Source of the DNA: Candidatus Flexifilum affinis
GTDB taxonomy: Bacteria > Chloroflexota > Anaerolineae > Aggregatilineales > Phototrophicaceae
Reading direction: 5' to 3'
NCBI GenBank assembly: GCA_016713325.1
Contig: JADJPJ010000022.1
Coordinates: forward strand, 1-64,000
DNA length: 64,000 nt
Under the pieces are notes generated by a model that ran no database searches, was not told where the DNA came from, and saw only the letters and a list, made by a program, of their open reading frames with translations. Positions 21,302 to 30,083 of the stretch are shown here, piece after piece. Position numbers and translations under genes: made by a program. The first letter of the stretch is position 1; each line of letters opens with the position of its first letter.

Positions 21302-22307
21302 GCTTTTTGCGCCCTTTCGCCAACATGCGCGGCGCGACGCCGCGACGGTCGGCGAGTTCCAATAAGCCGCGCGCGGCGTTGGAATCGGTCATGAGAATAT
21401 TGAAATAAGCGCCACGTATCCCACCCCAGAGTGCCGCCACCTTGGATGCTCCCCCGGCGACGGCGACGGACATCGCTTTGCCGCGCACACATTCGGGTTC
21501 GACGCCGACCGAACGATCACTGAGTTCGGGGAACCGGCGCACACCCTCTTCGTCGAAGGCATGCCCCAGAATCTCCCCGACTGCCCCGTGCTTATGCATG
21601 GCCTCCAGCAGATCTTTGCTGAAGTATCCCTCGCGGTAGGGTGTTGAGGCTTCAGAGATAACGCCAACGCCCAGCAGGACGACGTTCGACTGGCACCCAA
21701 AACTGAGTACCGAGGTGATGCTTGAGTCGTTGATCAGCGAGGTCTTGATCTCGGCAGTGTCGACAAAACGCGGCGCCGGCAGCAGCATGGTTCGACCTCC
21801 AAGCGCCTGCCCGATCAGCATGACCGACAGATCGACGTTTGGAGTGTTGACATTGTGCGGGGCGCTGCCCGTCAGGCTGACCACCGTCAAATTCGGCATC
21901 TGCGCAGGCTTGATACGCAGGGCGCATTCGTATAAAGTCGTCCTGCCCGATGAGATCCCCAGAATGTCGCCATCGTGCACTCGCTCCTGAATGAACGTCG
22001 CGGCGGCATCCCCAATGGCTGCTTTAATGGTCACTTCGTCGTCGTCCAGCGGTGTCACAACAATCGCCTCCGCCAGGCCAAATACCTGTTCAAGGCGCAG
22101 TTCCAGATCACTGGCATAGGCGAAGGGTTGATGAATTTCCACCTTCACCAGGCCCAACTCATTGGCGCGCTGAAGAAGTCGGCCGACCGTCTGGCGTGAA
22201 ACGCCCACGCGCTCAGCGATTTCTGACTGCAAGAGCTGGTGTTTGTAGTATAGTGTTGCCACCCTCACCAACTGCCGCGTCTCGTTATACACGGTCGAAA
22301 ACCCCAA
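21291..22307 (-). CDS. SorC-family sugar-responsive transcription regulator
   Basis: About 338 residues. The N-terminal helix-turn-helix is LLQSEIAERVGVSRQTVGRLLQ, followed by a C-terminal sugar-phosphate-binding domain (VHDGDILGISSGRTTLYE; VVSLTGSAP; VLLGVGVI; GKAMSVAVAGGASK). SorC-family proteins sense phosphorylated sugars or polyols. TTG 22307 is the longest start. GTG 22292 (VYNETRQLVRVATLYY) with GGGG upstream is a likely alternative. It lies directly upstream of the transport operon on the same strand and is probably its regulator. Confidence 0.88.
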   Translation of the reverse strand: MGFSTVYNETRQLVRVATLYYKHQLLQSEIAERVGVSRQTVGRLLQRANELGLVKVEIHQPFAYASDLELRLEQVFGLAEAIVVTPLDDDEVTIKAAIGDAAATFIQERVHDGDILGISSGRTTLYECALRIKPAQMPNLTVVSLTGSAPHNVNTPNVDLSVMLIGQALGGRTMLLPAPRFVDTAEIKTSLINDSSITSVLSFGCQSNVVLLGVGVISEASTPYREGYFSKDLLEAMHKHGAVGEILGHAFDEEGVRRFPELSDRSVGVEPECVRGKAMSVAVAGGASKVAALWGGIRGAYFNILMTDSNAARGLLELADRRGVAPRMLAKGRKKRSQ

Positions 22308-22679
22308 AATAAGTAAGTCTGAGTGACAAACAGCTGTCCCAAAGTGCGCATATGCTCACACAATGAGCATTAGTTCGATTATTTCGTACTTCATGGAGTT
22401 CCGCAAGTCAATTAAGTGAAATTGATAGAGATGAGGGACAGAATCATCAATGATGCACAAAATGCTAGAGTATCGAGAGTCGCAGAACAGGGGGCAAAAC
22501 GCTCCGCAGGGTCTGGTATCGCGTGACTGTGGGCGGTCGAGGCGAACCCAGGCTTCACGCATGAGAAAATGTCAAGACAGCGGGACCTGAAGCAGAACGT
22601 TTTCATTTCAAGCGGCGCGATAGCGTACCGGGCAACCGGACCCGCGCGTAACCATCATGCAAATCAAGGAGCGACGGAC
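22308..22679. promoter_or_regulatory. Divergent control region with inverted repeat
   Basis: About 370 bases, clearly AT-richer than the flanks, between the SorC gene and the hexuloisomerase gene. The inverted repeat TGCTCA-CACAA-TGAGCA lies at 22353-22369 and is a candidate operator. No coding sequence is convincing here. Confidence 0.4.
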
Positions 22680-23237
22680 GTGAGCAAGTTCGAACAAGAC
22701 GTTGGCCGGATATTGGACGAGCAGAAGCGTGTATTATCGGGCGTTAGCGATGATTCGATTCAGCACTTGAAGCATCTTATTCTTAAGGCAGATCGAATCT
22801 TCGTCACCGGAAAAGGACGTTCTGGGCTGCAAGTGAAGGGCTTTGCAATGCGGCTCATGCACCTCGGCATGCAGGTGCATGTCATTGATGATGTGACCAC
22901 CCCTGCCATTGGCGAAGCCGATCTCCTGATCATCATGTCGGGATCGGGGAAAACGCCATCGCTAAAGACTTACGCGGAAGGCGCTGCTCAGTTCAAGGCG
23001 AAAATCGTACTGCTCACCGCTGCCGACGACTCGCCAATTCATTGCTACGCCGATCTGGTTCTGAAGCTTGATGCCACCACCTCCAAGCTCCATTCGCCTT
23101 CCATCAGCTCATTGCCGATGGGTTCGTTATTTGAAACTTCGATGGGTCTCATTTTTGAAGTGATCGCGATACAACTGATGGATGAGCTGAACATATCTTC
23201 TTCCCAGATGATGTCGCGCCATGCAAACCTGGAATGA
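22680..23237 (+). CDS. SIS-domain protein, 6-phospho-3-hexuloisomerase-like
   Basis: 185 residues. The SIS fold is clear: DRIFVTGKGRSGLQVKGFAMRL, IMSGSGKTPSLKTYAEGA and IVLLTAADDSPI, with SLFETSMGLIFEVIAIQLM at the end. This matches the PHI (HxlB/MJ1247) family that interconverts 3-hexulose-6-phosphate and fructose-6-phosphate. GTG 22680 follows AAGGAGCGACGG. The partner hexulose-phosphate synthase is not in the window. Divergent from the SorC regulator, so it may be part of the same polyol regulon, isomerising a phosphorylated product. Confidence 0.82.
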   Translation: MSKFEQDVGRILDEQKRVLSGVSDDSIQHLKHLILKADRIFVTGKGRSGLQVKGFAMRLMHLGMQVHVIDDVTTPAIGEADLLIIMSGSGKTPSLKTYAEGAAQFKAKIVLLTAADDSPIHCYADLVLKLDATTSKLHSPSISSLPMGSLFETSMGLIFEVIAIQLMDELNISSSQMMSRHANLE

Positions 23238-23556
23238 ACGGCAGCTCGCCCAGAAACGTGGAGCTTTCGCACTTAATCTACTGAAACCATTGGGCAGGCA
23301 GAGCGGAATCTCACCACTCACCGGGTTTCGTGCGCATGCTGCTGCTGACTCCTCCAGTAGGTTCCTTCCGGGGGCAGCCGTCTGCGCGCGATCATCGACA
23401 GCCTGAAGTCGCGCTCTCTGGCCAACCTGGAGTTGGCGCTGGACCGCTTTTCCATAGCATCCGACTGATTGGGCGGTGGATGCTGACTGTTACGGAATGG
23501 GACGCGTTGGGTAAACTTGAGCATCGCAGGTTCAGAAACGGACCGAGGCTTCACGC
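23238..23556. other. Intergenic with a coding-like scrap
   Basis: No intact gene. Around 23372-23467 one frame reads SRLRAIIDSLKSRSLANLE before a stop, which looks like the C-terminal scrap of a lost gene. An upstream piece in another frame (RMLLLTPPVGSFRG) may belong to it. Confidence 0.3.
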
Positions 23557-24387
23557 ATGATGACTACCGGCACATTGATGACCTATGTGAGTGCGATTCA
23601 AACCTGGCGGGAAGAGCAGGAGGCCCTGCTGCGCGCCGAAGATGGCTGGCTGACGGTCGTCGGATTGTTCTGGCTGCGCGAAGGGGAGAATACGCTGGGC
23701 AGTGACACTGCCTGTGATGTCGTCCTCCCTGCGCGTTTCCCCGCGCGCCTGGGCGTGATGACGCTTGATGGCAGAGAGATATGTCTGCGGGTGACGGCGG
23801 ACGATCCGCCGGTTCTGGTCGAAGGGGAGAGCCGTCGCGAGGCGGTTCTCCGTTATGGTCCTCCTCAGACGCCCACGCAGGTGCAGATCGAATGTGTGAC
23901 GCTGTTCGTGATTCCGCGGGGAGATCGCCTCGCCGTGCGAATGCGCGATGCCGAGAGCGAAGCGCGGCGGACGTTCACGGGCCGGCAGTGGTTCGAGGTC
24001 GATCCGGCCTTTTGCGTGAACGCCCGCTTTTTTCCGCATCCAGGCGGGCGAAGTCTCGAGGTCGAGACCGCTATCGGCACGTCGGTGCGCCTCAGTAATC
24101 CCGGCGCCGTGAGCTTCGAATGGGCGGGTGGGCAGCACCGGCTCGAGGCTTTTGAAGGGGATCCGGACGATGAACTGTGGTTCATCTTTCGCGATGCCAC
24201 CAGCGGGCAGTCGACGTACGGCGCGGGCCGGTTTCTGTATGCGACCCTGCGGGCAGATGGCAGCGTGGATCTTGACTTCAACAAGGCGGAATCGCCACCG
24301 TGCGCCTTCACCCCGTATGCCACCTGCCCGCTGCCGCCGAAGGAAAACGTCCTGCCGATATCTATTACCGCCGGCGAAAGAGAGTAA
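23557..24387 (+). CDS. DUF1684 domain protein
   Basis: 276 residues, soluble. The opening IQTWREEQEALLRAEDGWLTVVGLFWL(R) segment and the ending DLDFNKAESPPCAFTPYATC are the two conserved ends of DUF1684. GAGG precedes ATG 23557. The biochemical function of the family is not known to me. It stands alone between the hexuloisomerase gene and a convergent GAPDH gene. Confidence 0.88.
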   Translation: MMTTGTLMTYVSAIQTWREEQEALLRAEDGWLTVVGLFWLREGENTLGSDTACDVVLPARFPARLGVMTLDGREICLRVTADDPPVLVEGESRREAVLRYGPPQTPTQVQIECVTLFVIPRGDRLAVRMRDAESEARRTFTGRQWFEVDPAFCVNARFFPHPGGRSLEVETAIGTSVRLSNPGAVSFEWAGGQHRLEAFEGDPDDELWFIFRDATSGQSTYGAGRFLYATLRADGSVDLDFNKAESPPCAFTPYATCPLPPKENVLPISITAGERE

Positions 24388-24437
24388 GCCCCAGCCCCTG
24401 ACCTACCCGCCGTGGATGATCCGCAGCGGCATGAGCG

Positions 24438-25175
24438 TCAGGGCTTCGCTGGCGTTTCGCCGACGCTGCGCGCCGGGAGGAAGTCGTGGGTGATGCCCAT
24501 CGCCGTGTCGGTCTTCGCGATGGAGCGCATCCCATCCGTTTCAATGCCGGTCAAGGCGCGGATGGCGTCGATCGTCTCGGGGACGACGATGGCCTGGTTG
24601 TACACCTGGTAATTGTAGAAGACCTCATTCCCCTGGACGGTGAGGCTGTCTTCCCAGAGGCCGACCTCCCACATGTCGCCGCGCGGCCGCCCCAGGTCCG
24701 ACATCAGTTCGAGCGTGCTGTTGAGCGCCACGAGGCCCTCCGCCGCGCTCAGGAAGGCGATGCGCGGCGTGGCCCGGAAAATGTCCAGGATCTCGTCCCT
24801 GGAGGATGCGCGGGTGAGCTCGACGCTCCAGGAATGCAGATGGCTGGTGGTGTGCGCGGCAACCAGGGCAATGGTGACGACGTCGAGGTCGGGAAGGACG
24901 GTCTGCGCGTCCGGCCCCTGGTGCGACGGAATGACTGTCTCGGGCACGACGGTGTTCATGACGCCCGAATGATCGGACTCCCACGGATCGGTGGCCCGGC
25001 GGACCAGCACGCCGCGCGCCTTCTTCAGCAGGTCAGCCTCCTGGAGCGCGCCCAATGTGCGGACGGTGCTGGTGGTGTTGTGCTCCATATCTTCCTGCAT
25101 GGCCACGGCATCGGCAATGCGTTTGCCGATCACCCCATACCCGTTGACCGCGACGCGAACTTTTTTGTCAGCCAT
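24438..25175 (-). CDS. Type II (archaeal-type) glyceraldehyde-3-phosphate dehydrogenase, catalytic region missing
   Basis: The start (VRVAVNGYGVIGKRIADAV) is the NAD(P)-binding motif of type II GAPDH, and the C-terminal half (RATDPWESDHSGVMNTVVPE; IPSHQGPDAQTVLPDLDVV; DMWEVGLWEDSLTVQGNEV) matches it well. The usual length is about 340 residues; here it is 245. The segment after MQEDME jumps directly to HNTTSTVRTLGAL, where the family has CNTTGLCRTL, so about 95-100 residues including the catalytic cysteine are gone, in frame. As written the enzyme cannot form the thioester. GAGAGGGG precedes ATG 25175. A real deletion or an assembly collapse are both possible. Confidence 0.82.
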   Translation of the reverse strand: MADKKVRVAVNGYGVIGKRIADAVAMQEDMEHNTTSTVRTLGALQEADLLKKARGVLVRRATDPWESDHSGVMNTVVPETVIPSHQGPDAQTVLPDLDVVTIALVAAHTTSHLHSWSVELTRASSRDEILDIFRATPRIAFLSAAEGLVALNSTLELMSDLGRPRGDMWEVGLWEDSLTVQGNEVFYNYQVYNQAIVVPETIDAIRALTGIETDGMRSIAKTDTAMGITHDFLPARSVGETPAKP

Positions 25176-25401
25176 CGTGACCCCTCTCTCCTCTTCCGGC
25201 CATTGCTGAGTCGCCCGTACACCGGTGTAGACTCCTGCTCCAAGGTACACTGGATCGGGAGGTCGGCAGAACCACCAGATGGTGGAATTTCGAATTTCCC
25301 TATCGACTTAGACATCTACATCGGTCTTCCGTCACCCCCACCTTCGCAGGCACTGGCACAATAGGAAACTGGTTGGTCTCAAGTTGCTGAGGGAGTTCGT
25401 C

Positions 25402-27543
25402 ATGTCTACGTCGGATCAGGGGACGCAAAATGCAGTGGCAGTGGCCGGTATAGTGCAGCGCTGGCTGCCGTCACATGTCGACGCGTTTGTGTGCGAAACC
25501 ATCCCGGCGGAGGACGGACTCGATGTTTTCGAGATCGAGTCCGTCGGCGTCAAGGTCGTCCTGCGCGGATCGACCGGCGTGGCGCAGGCCTCGGCGTTCA
25601 ACTGGTTTCTCAAGTATTCGTGCGGCTGCCACATTGCGCGGGACAGCGTGCAGCTCAACCTGCCTCACCCGCTGCCGCACGTCGAAAAAATCCGCGTGAC
25701 CACCCCGTACCGCTACCGCTACGCCTTCAACTACTGCACCTTCAGCTACTCGATGGCGTTCTGGGATTGGGAACGGTGGGAACGGGAGATCGACTGGCTG
25801 GCGCTGAACGGCGTCAACGTGCCGCTCTCCATTACCGGGCAGGAGGCGGTCTGGCAAGCAGTCTGCCGGCAGCTCGGACTGACCGACGCCGAGATCGACG
25901 CCTTCCTGGTCGGCGCGGCCTACCTGCCCTTTGGCTGGATGGGCTGCGTCGATGGTTGGGCGGGGCCGCTGCCATCGCGCTGGATCGCCGATCACGCCGA
26001 TCTGCAAAAGAAGATCGTCGCCCGGCAACGTGAACTGGGCATGACGCCCATCCTGCAGGGCTTTACCGGCCATGTTCCGCCGGCTCTGTCGCGTCAGTTC
26101 CCCGAATGCACCGTCCACGAACTCAGCAGCTGGGCGGGCTTTCCCCCGACTCACTTCCTCGACCCGGGCGATCCGCTTTTCGAGCAGATCGGGCGCGCCT
26201 TCATCGAAGAGCAGACGCGGCTGTACGGGAGCGATCATCTGTATGCGGCCGATACCTTCATCGAAATGGTCCCAAGCAGCGACGACCCCGTCTTCCTGGC
26301 CGAGCTTTCGCGGTCCATCTATCGCGGCATGGCCGGCGCAGACCCGCAGGCCATCTGGGTGCTCCAGGGCTGGCCTTTCCTCTTCAAAGCCGACTTCTGG
26401 GGGCCGGCGCAGGTGCAGGCTGTCCTCGACGCCGTGCCGGACGATCGCCTGCTGCTGCTCGATCTGTACGCCGAAGAGATGCCCCAATGGCAGACAACCC
26501 GAGCTTTTTATGGCAAGCACTGGATGTGGTGTATGCTGCACAGCTTCGGCGGGCGTCCCGGCCTGTTTGGCAACCTGAAGGCGCTTGCGCATGGCCTTCC
26601 GGCGGCGCTCGACCACCCGGATCGGCGTGCGCTGGCCGGGATCGGCATCAGCGCCGAGGCCATCGAGACCAACCCGGTCCTCTATGATCTGATGGGCGAA
26701 ATGCTCTGGCACCGTGAGCCGGTCGATCTGTCGTCCTGGACGGCACAGTATGCTGCCCGGCGCTACGGCCAACCCCTGGAAGCAGCCGAACAGGCCTGGA
26801 CTCTTCTGCGCGAAACAGTCTATGACCCCGATCTGCAACTGCGGGAGGTGTACGGCATCCAGCACCCGATTGTGTGCCGGCGGCCGACGCTCCGAGCGGG
26901 AAGCGGGTGGCCGGCTCGAAGCGAAGCCCATCTGCCACGCCTGCTGGAAGCCTGGCGACTGCTGCTGACTTGCGCCGATCGGGCAGGGACAGTGGGCGGA
27001 TACCGGCGCGATCTGGTCGACATCACCCTGCAAGTGCTGACCTGCGCGGCCGAGCGGCTGCACATGCAGATGGTTCACGCTTACGAAAATCAGGATGCGG
27101 CAGGCTTCCGTCAGGCGTCGGCTCGCTTCCTGCAAGTCATCGATGACATGGATCGGGTGGCCCGGACGCGCCCGGAATTCCTGCTGGGCACCTGGATCGC
27201 CGCCGCCCGCCGTCACGGCGACACCCCGGCGGAAAGGGCGCATCTCGAATGGAATGCCCGCAACCTGCTGACGCTGTGGGGACCGCCGGAGAGCGAACTG
27301 CACGACTACTCGTGCCGCTATTGGGCCGATCTGCTGGATGGTTTCTACCGCCGCCGCTGGGCGCTGCTGATCGGGCAGGTCGAACGCGTCTTCACCGACG
27401 GCGCACCCTTTGACGCGGCAACGTTCGAGAACGACGCGATCACGTTCGAAGCGGTCTGGACGCGCGACACGACGCCGCTGATGACTGAACCAGTCGGGGA
27501 TAGCGTGGAGATCGCGCGGCAATTATTCGATGTATACCGGTGA
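25402..27543 (+). CDS. Alpha-N-acetylglucosaminidase (GH89, NAGLU-like)
   Basis: 713 residues without a signal peptide, so probably cytoplasmic. The three GH89 parts are visible: an N-terminal domain with VVLRGSTGVAQASAFNWFLK, the TIM-barrel start with FNYCTFSYSMAFWDWERWE, and catalytic regions AADTFIEMVPSS (Glu288) and LLDLYAEEMPQW (Glu358). These correspond by alignment from memory to Glu316 and Glu446 of human NAGLU. WMWCMLHSFGGRPGLFGNL follows. The enzyme removes terminal alpha-N-acetylglucosamine. ATG 25402 is chosen because GAGGGAG precedes it. No transporter is adjacent. Confidence 0.92.
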   Translation: MSTSDQGTQNAVAVAGIVQRWLPSHVDAFVCETIPAEDGLDVFEIESVGVKVVLRGSTGVAQASAFNWFLKYSCGCHIARDSVQLNLPHPLPHVEKIRVTTPYRYRYAFNYCTFSYSMAFWDWERWEREIDWLALNGVNVPLSITGQEAVWQAVCRQLGLTDAEIDAFLVGAAYLPFGWMGCVDGWAGPLPSRWIADHADLQKKIVARQRELGMTPILQGFTGHVPPALSRQFPECTVHELSSWAGFPPTHFLDPGDPLFEQIGRAFIEEQTRLYGSDHLYAADTFIEMVPSSDDPVFLAELSRSIYRGMAGADPQAIWVLQGWPFLFKADFWGPAQVQAVLDAVPDDRLLLLDLYAEEMPQWQTTRAFYGKHWMWCMLHSFGGRPGLFGNLKALAHGLPAALDHPDRRALAGIGISAEAIETNPVLYDLMGEMLWHREPVDLSSWTAQYAARRYGQPLEAAEQAWTLLRETVYDPDLQLREVYGIQHPIVCRRPTLRAGSGWPARSEAHLPRLLEAWRLLLTCADRAGTVGGYRRDLVDITLQVLTCAAERLHMQMVHAYENQDAAGFRQASARFLQVIDDMDRVARTRPEFLLGTWIAAARRHGDTPAERAHLEWNARNLLTLWGPPESELHDYSCRYWADLLDGFYRRRWALLIGQVERVFTDGAPFDAATFENDAITFEAVWTRDTTPLMTEPVGDSVEIARQLFDVYR

Positions 27544-27726
27544 TCCTTTGACCCATCGGAACAGGCCACCGATCACGCTGACTAAATTCCTACGAGTTCC
27601 GCCAATCGGTGGCGGTGACGCTGTGAGAGGAGTCATCATGGCCGGCCTATGAAGAGAGCGGTGTCGCGACGACCAGTGCGCCGTCGCAGCCGCTGGCAGC
27701 GATGTTCGGTCGAGCAAGGATACGTC

Positions 27727-28257
27727 ATGAGTAGCGAGTCGGCGGGGCGGCCCAGGCGCTCCGGTATTGGCGATGTGATCGCCGCCTTTGTGTTCATTCT
27801 GAGTCTGGCGCTCGGGTCGCAGGCATACAGCGACATCGACCGCTATGCCGGGCTGCGGGCCAACGGGGTCACGGTGACCGGCGCCTGGGCGGGCCGCTTC
27901 ACCAATCCGTCCGATGGCCTGCCGTACGCCACCTACTTCTTCGAGTTGGATGGCAGGACCTATACCCAGCAGCAGGCGATCGATGGGGCTGTCGCCTATA
28001 CCGACCGGGGTGAGCCGGTGCAGATCGTCTATCTGCCGGAAGACCCTGGCGAATCGCGGATCGCCGGCACCGAAGGGTTCGGCGTCGGGCCGGTGCTCAT
28101 GCTGGCCGGCTGCGCGCTCGTGGCGATCTTCGCGCTCCAGTATTTCCTCGCCTACTACATGGGCCGATCCGCCTGGGCGTTGATGCTGCTGCGGCGGGTG
28201 ACGCAGTGGCGCGACTCGGCGCAGGGACGGGCGAACGGCCAGGGAGGAAAGGCCTGA
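27727..28257 (+). CDS. DUF3592 membrane protein
   Basis: 176 residues with an N-terminal helix (VIAAFVFILSLALGSQAYSD), an exposed domain (VTVTGAWAGRF; YATYFFELDGRTYTQQQAI; VQIVYLPEDPGESRI) and a second helix (VGPVLMLAGCALVAIFALQYF). The YLPEDPxxSRI signature is typical of DUF3592. AAGGA precedes ATG 27727. Its stop overlaps the next start (ATGA), so it is coupled to the PLP enzyme. Function unknown. Confidence 0.82.
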   Translation: MSSESAGRPRRSGIGDVIAAFVFILSLALGSQAYSDIDRYAGLRANGVTVTGAWAGRFTNPSDGLPYATYFFELDGRTYTQQQAIDGAVAYTDRGEPVQIVYLPEDPGESRIAGTEGFGVGPVLMLAGCALVAIFALQYFLAYYMGRSAWALMLLRRVTQWRDSAQGRANGQGGKA

Positions 28258-29414
28258 TGAGCACCGAAAAGCGCACGCCCCTGCATCTGGAGACCACCGC
28301 CGTCCACGCCGGGCACGCGGTCGATCCGGCGACCGGCGCGGTCACCCCGCCGATCCACCTGTCGACGACGTTCGAACGCGCTGAAGATGGCGGGTATCCG
28401 TCCGGGTTCAGCTATGGCCGCAAAGACAACCCGAATCGCCACGACCTGGAAAGCGCCCTCTCACAGCTTGAGGGTGGGGCGAGCGCCATCATGCTGGCCT
28501 CCGGCTCGGCGGCGGCCATGACGCTGTTTCAGACGCTGCGACCGGGCGACCACGTGATCGCGCCGCTCGACCTGTATTTCGGCGTGCGCGTGATGCTGAC
28601 GGACATTTTCGGCCCTTGGGGACTGGAGACGACGTTTGTCGACATGACCGACCCGGCACAGGCGCGGGCGGCGGTGCGGCCGACGACTCGCCTGATCCTG
28701 ATCGAGACGCCATCCAACCCGCAGATTAAGCTGACCGACATCCGCGCGCTGGCTGAGATCGCCCACGGGGCCGGCGCTGCCCTGGCCTGCGACAACACGT
28801 TTGCCACCCCGCTCACCCAGCGACCGCTCGAACTGGGCGCCGATCTGGTCATTCACGCGACGACCAAGTACCTGAGCGGGCATCACGATGTGCTGGGCGG
28901 CGTCGTGATCGCCAGGGAAGAGACGCCGCTGTTCGAGCGGATGCGGATGATCCGCCACAACGGCGGGGCGATCCCGTCGCCCTTCGAGTGCTGGCTGACG
29001 CTGCGCGGCTTGCAGTCGCTGGCCTGGCGGATGCGCGGGCACGGCGAGAACGCGCTGCGGCTGGCGCAGTTTCTTGAACAGCACCCCCGTGTCGAGCGTG
29101 TCCTCTATCCCGGCCTGCCCAGCCACCCGCAGCACGCGCTGGCGGTGAGTCAGATGCGGGGCAGCGGCGGTTTGGGCTTCGGCGGCATGATGTCGATTCT
29201 GGTCAAGGGGACGCAGGAGGATGCGCTGCGGGTGAGCAACCGGGTCCGGCTGTTCACCCGGGCGACCAGCTTTGGCAGCCCACACAGTCTGGTCGAGCAC
29301 CGGGCGTCGATCGAGGCGCCGGGCACAACCACGCCGGTCAATCTGCTGCGCCTGTCGATCGGGCTGGAGCACATCGACGACCTGATCGCCGACATGGATC
29401 AGGCGTTGGGGTAA
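28257..29414 (+). CDS. PLP-dependent cystathionine gamma-synthase/lyase-type enzyme
   Basis: 385 residues of the Cys/Met metabolism PLP family. Visible motifs are TTAVHAGHAVDP, YGRKDNPNRHDLESAL (substrate and phosphate loop), SGSAAAMTLFQTLRPGDHV, ETPSNPQIKLTDI, the cofactor aspartate in ACDNTFATPLTQRPLELGAD, and the PLP lysine in HATTKYLSGH. FGSPHSLVEHR is the C-terminal substrate region. AGGGAGGAAA precedes the ATG. Synthase, gamma-lyase or methionine lyase cannot be separated by eye. Confidence 0.9.
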   Translation: MSTEKRTPLHLETTAVHAGHAVDPATGAVTPPIHLSTTFERAEDGGYPSGFSYGRKDNPNRHDLESALSQLEGGASAIMLASGSAAAMTLFQTLRPGDHVIAPLDLYFGVRVMLTDIFGPWGLETTFVDMTDPAQARAAVRPTTRLILIETPSNPQIKLTDIRALAEIAHGAGAALACDNTFATPLTQRPLELGADLVIHATTKYLSGHHDVLGGVVIAREETPLFERMRMIRHNGGAIPSPFECWLTLRGLQSLAWRMRGHGENALRLAQFLEQHPRVERVLYPGLPSHPQHALAVSQMRGSGGLGFGGMMSILVKGTQEDALRVSNRVRLFTRATSFGSPHSLVEHRASIEAPGTTTPVNLLRLSIGLEHIDDLIADMDQALG

Positions 29415-29507
29415 GCGGGCCAACCCTTACGTTTTGAGGAAACGGACTTGTGCCCGTACACTGATAAAGCGTACTTATGTCGCTTATTGTGAGAAAAGGA
29501 AAAACGC

Positions 29508-30083
29508 TTGTCTACCCATCATCATTTCACGCTGGAGACCGCGCGGCTGATCGTCCGCCCGCTGCGGTCAGAGGATCTGGAAGCGGTCACCCGCGTGCTG
29601 AACGAATCGTTCGGTGAGGAGCCGGACGCCATCCGTCGCGAGTGGCTGGAATGGCAGATCGCCAGCTACACCGCGCTGGCCCGGCTGTGGCAGCCCCCGT
29701 ACGGCGACCGGGCGGTGACCTTGCAGTCGGACAGCACGGTGATCGGGCTGGTCGGTTTCGTGCAGAGCTGGGGGCCGTTCGAGAAGCTGCCGAGCCTGGC
29801 CCGCCGGCTCAACGGCCCACCTTCGACCCTGGCCCGCCCCGAGTTCGGCCTGTACTGGGCGACGGCGGAGGCGCACCGCGGCAAAGGCTATGCCACGGAA
29901 TCAGCCAGTGCCATGATCGACTACGCCTTCAACCAGCTTCACGTGCAGCGGGTGGTGGCGACGACCGACGACGACAATCTGGCGTCCCAGAGGGTCATGC
30001 GTAAGCTGGGCATGTCGATCGAACACAACCCGGACAAAGAACCGGAGTGGTTCCAGGTGGTCGGCGTGCTGGACCATCCGTAG
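29508..30083 (+). CDS. GNAT N-acetyltransferase (RimJ/RimL type)
   Basis: 191 residues. TARLIVRPLRSEDLEAVTRV opens the domain; the acetyl-CoA motif is AEAHRGKGYATESASAMIDYAF, followed by RVVATTDDDNLASQRVMRKLGM. This is the RimJ/RimL-like Acetyltransf_3 pattern, which modifies protein N-termini or small amines. TTG 29508 is taken as the start because AAAAGGA precedes it and the usual N-terminus follows. Stands alone before a long repeat-bearing gap. Confidence 0.88.
   Translation: MSTHHHFTLETARLIVRPLRSEDLEAVTRVLNESFGEEPDAIRREWLEWQIASYTALARLWQPPYGDRAVTLQSDSTVIGLVGFVQSWGPFEKLPSLARRLNGPPSTLARPEFGLYWATAEAHRGKGYATESASAMIDYAFNQLHVQRVVATTDDDNLASQRVMRKLGMSIEHNPDKEPEWFQVVGVLDHP

Noticed and set aside
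25471-27522. 683-codon minus-strand frame opposite the GH89 gene
   Set aside because: A shadow frame; both GH89 catalytic glutamates and conserved segments are on the plus strand.
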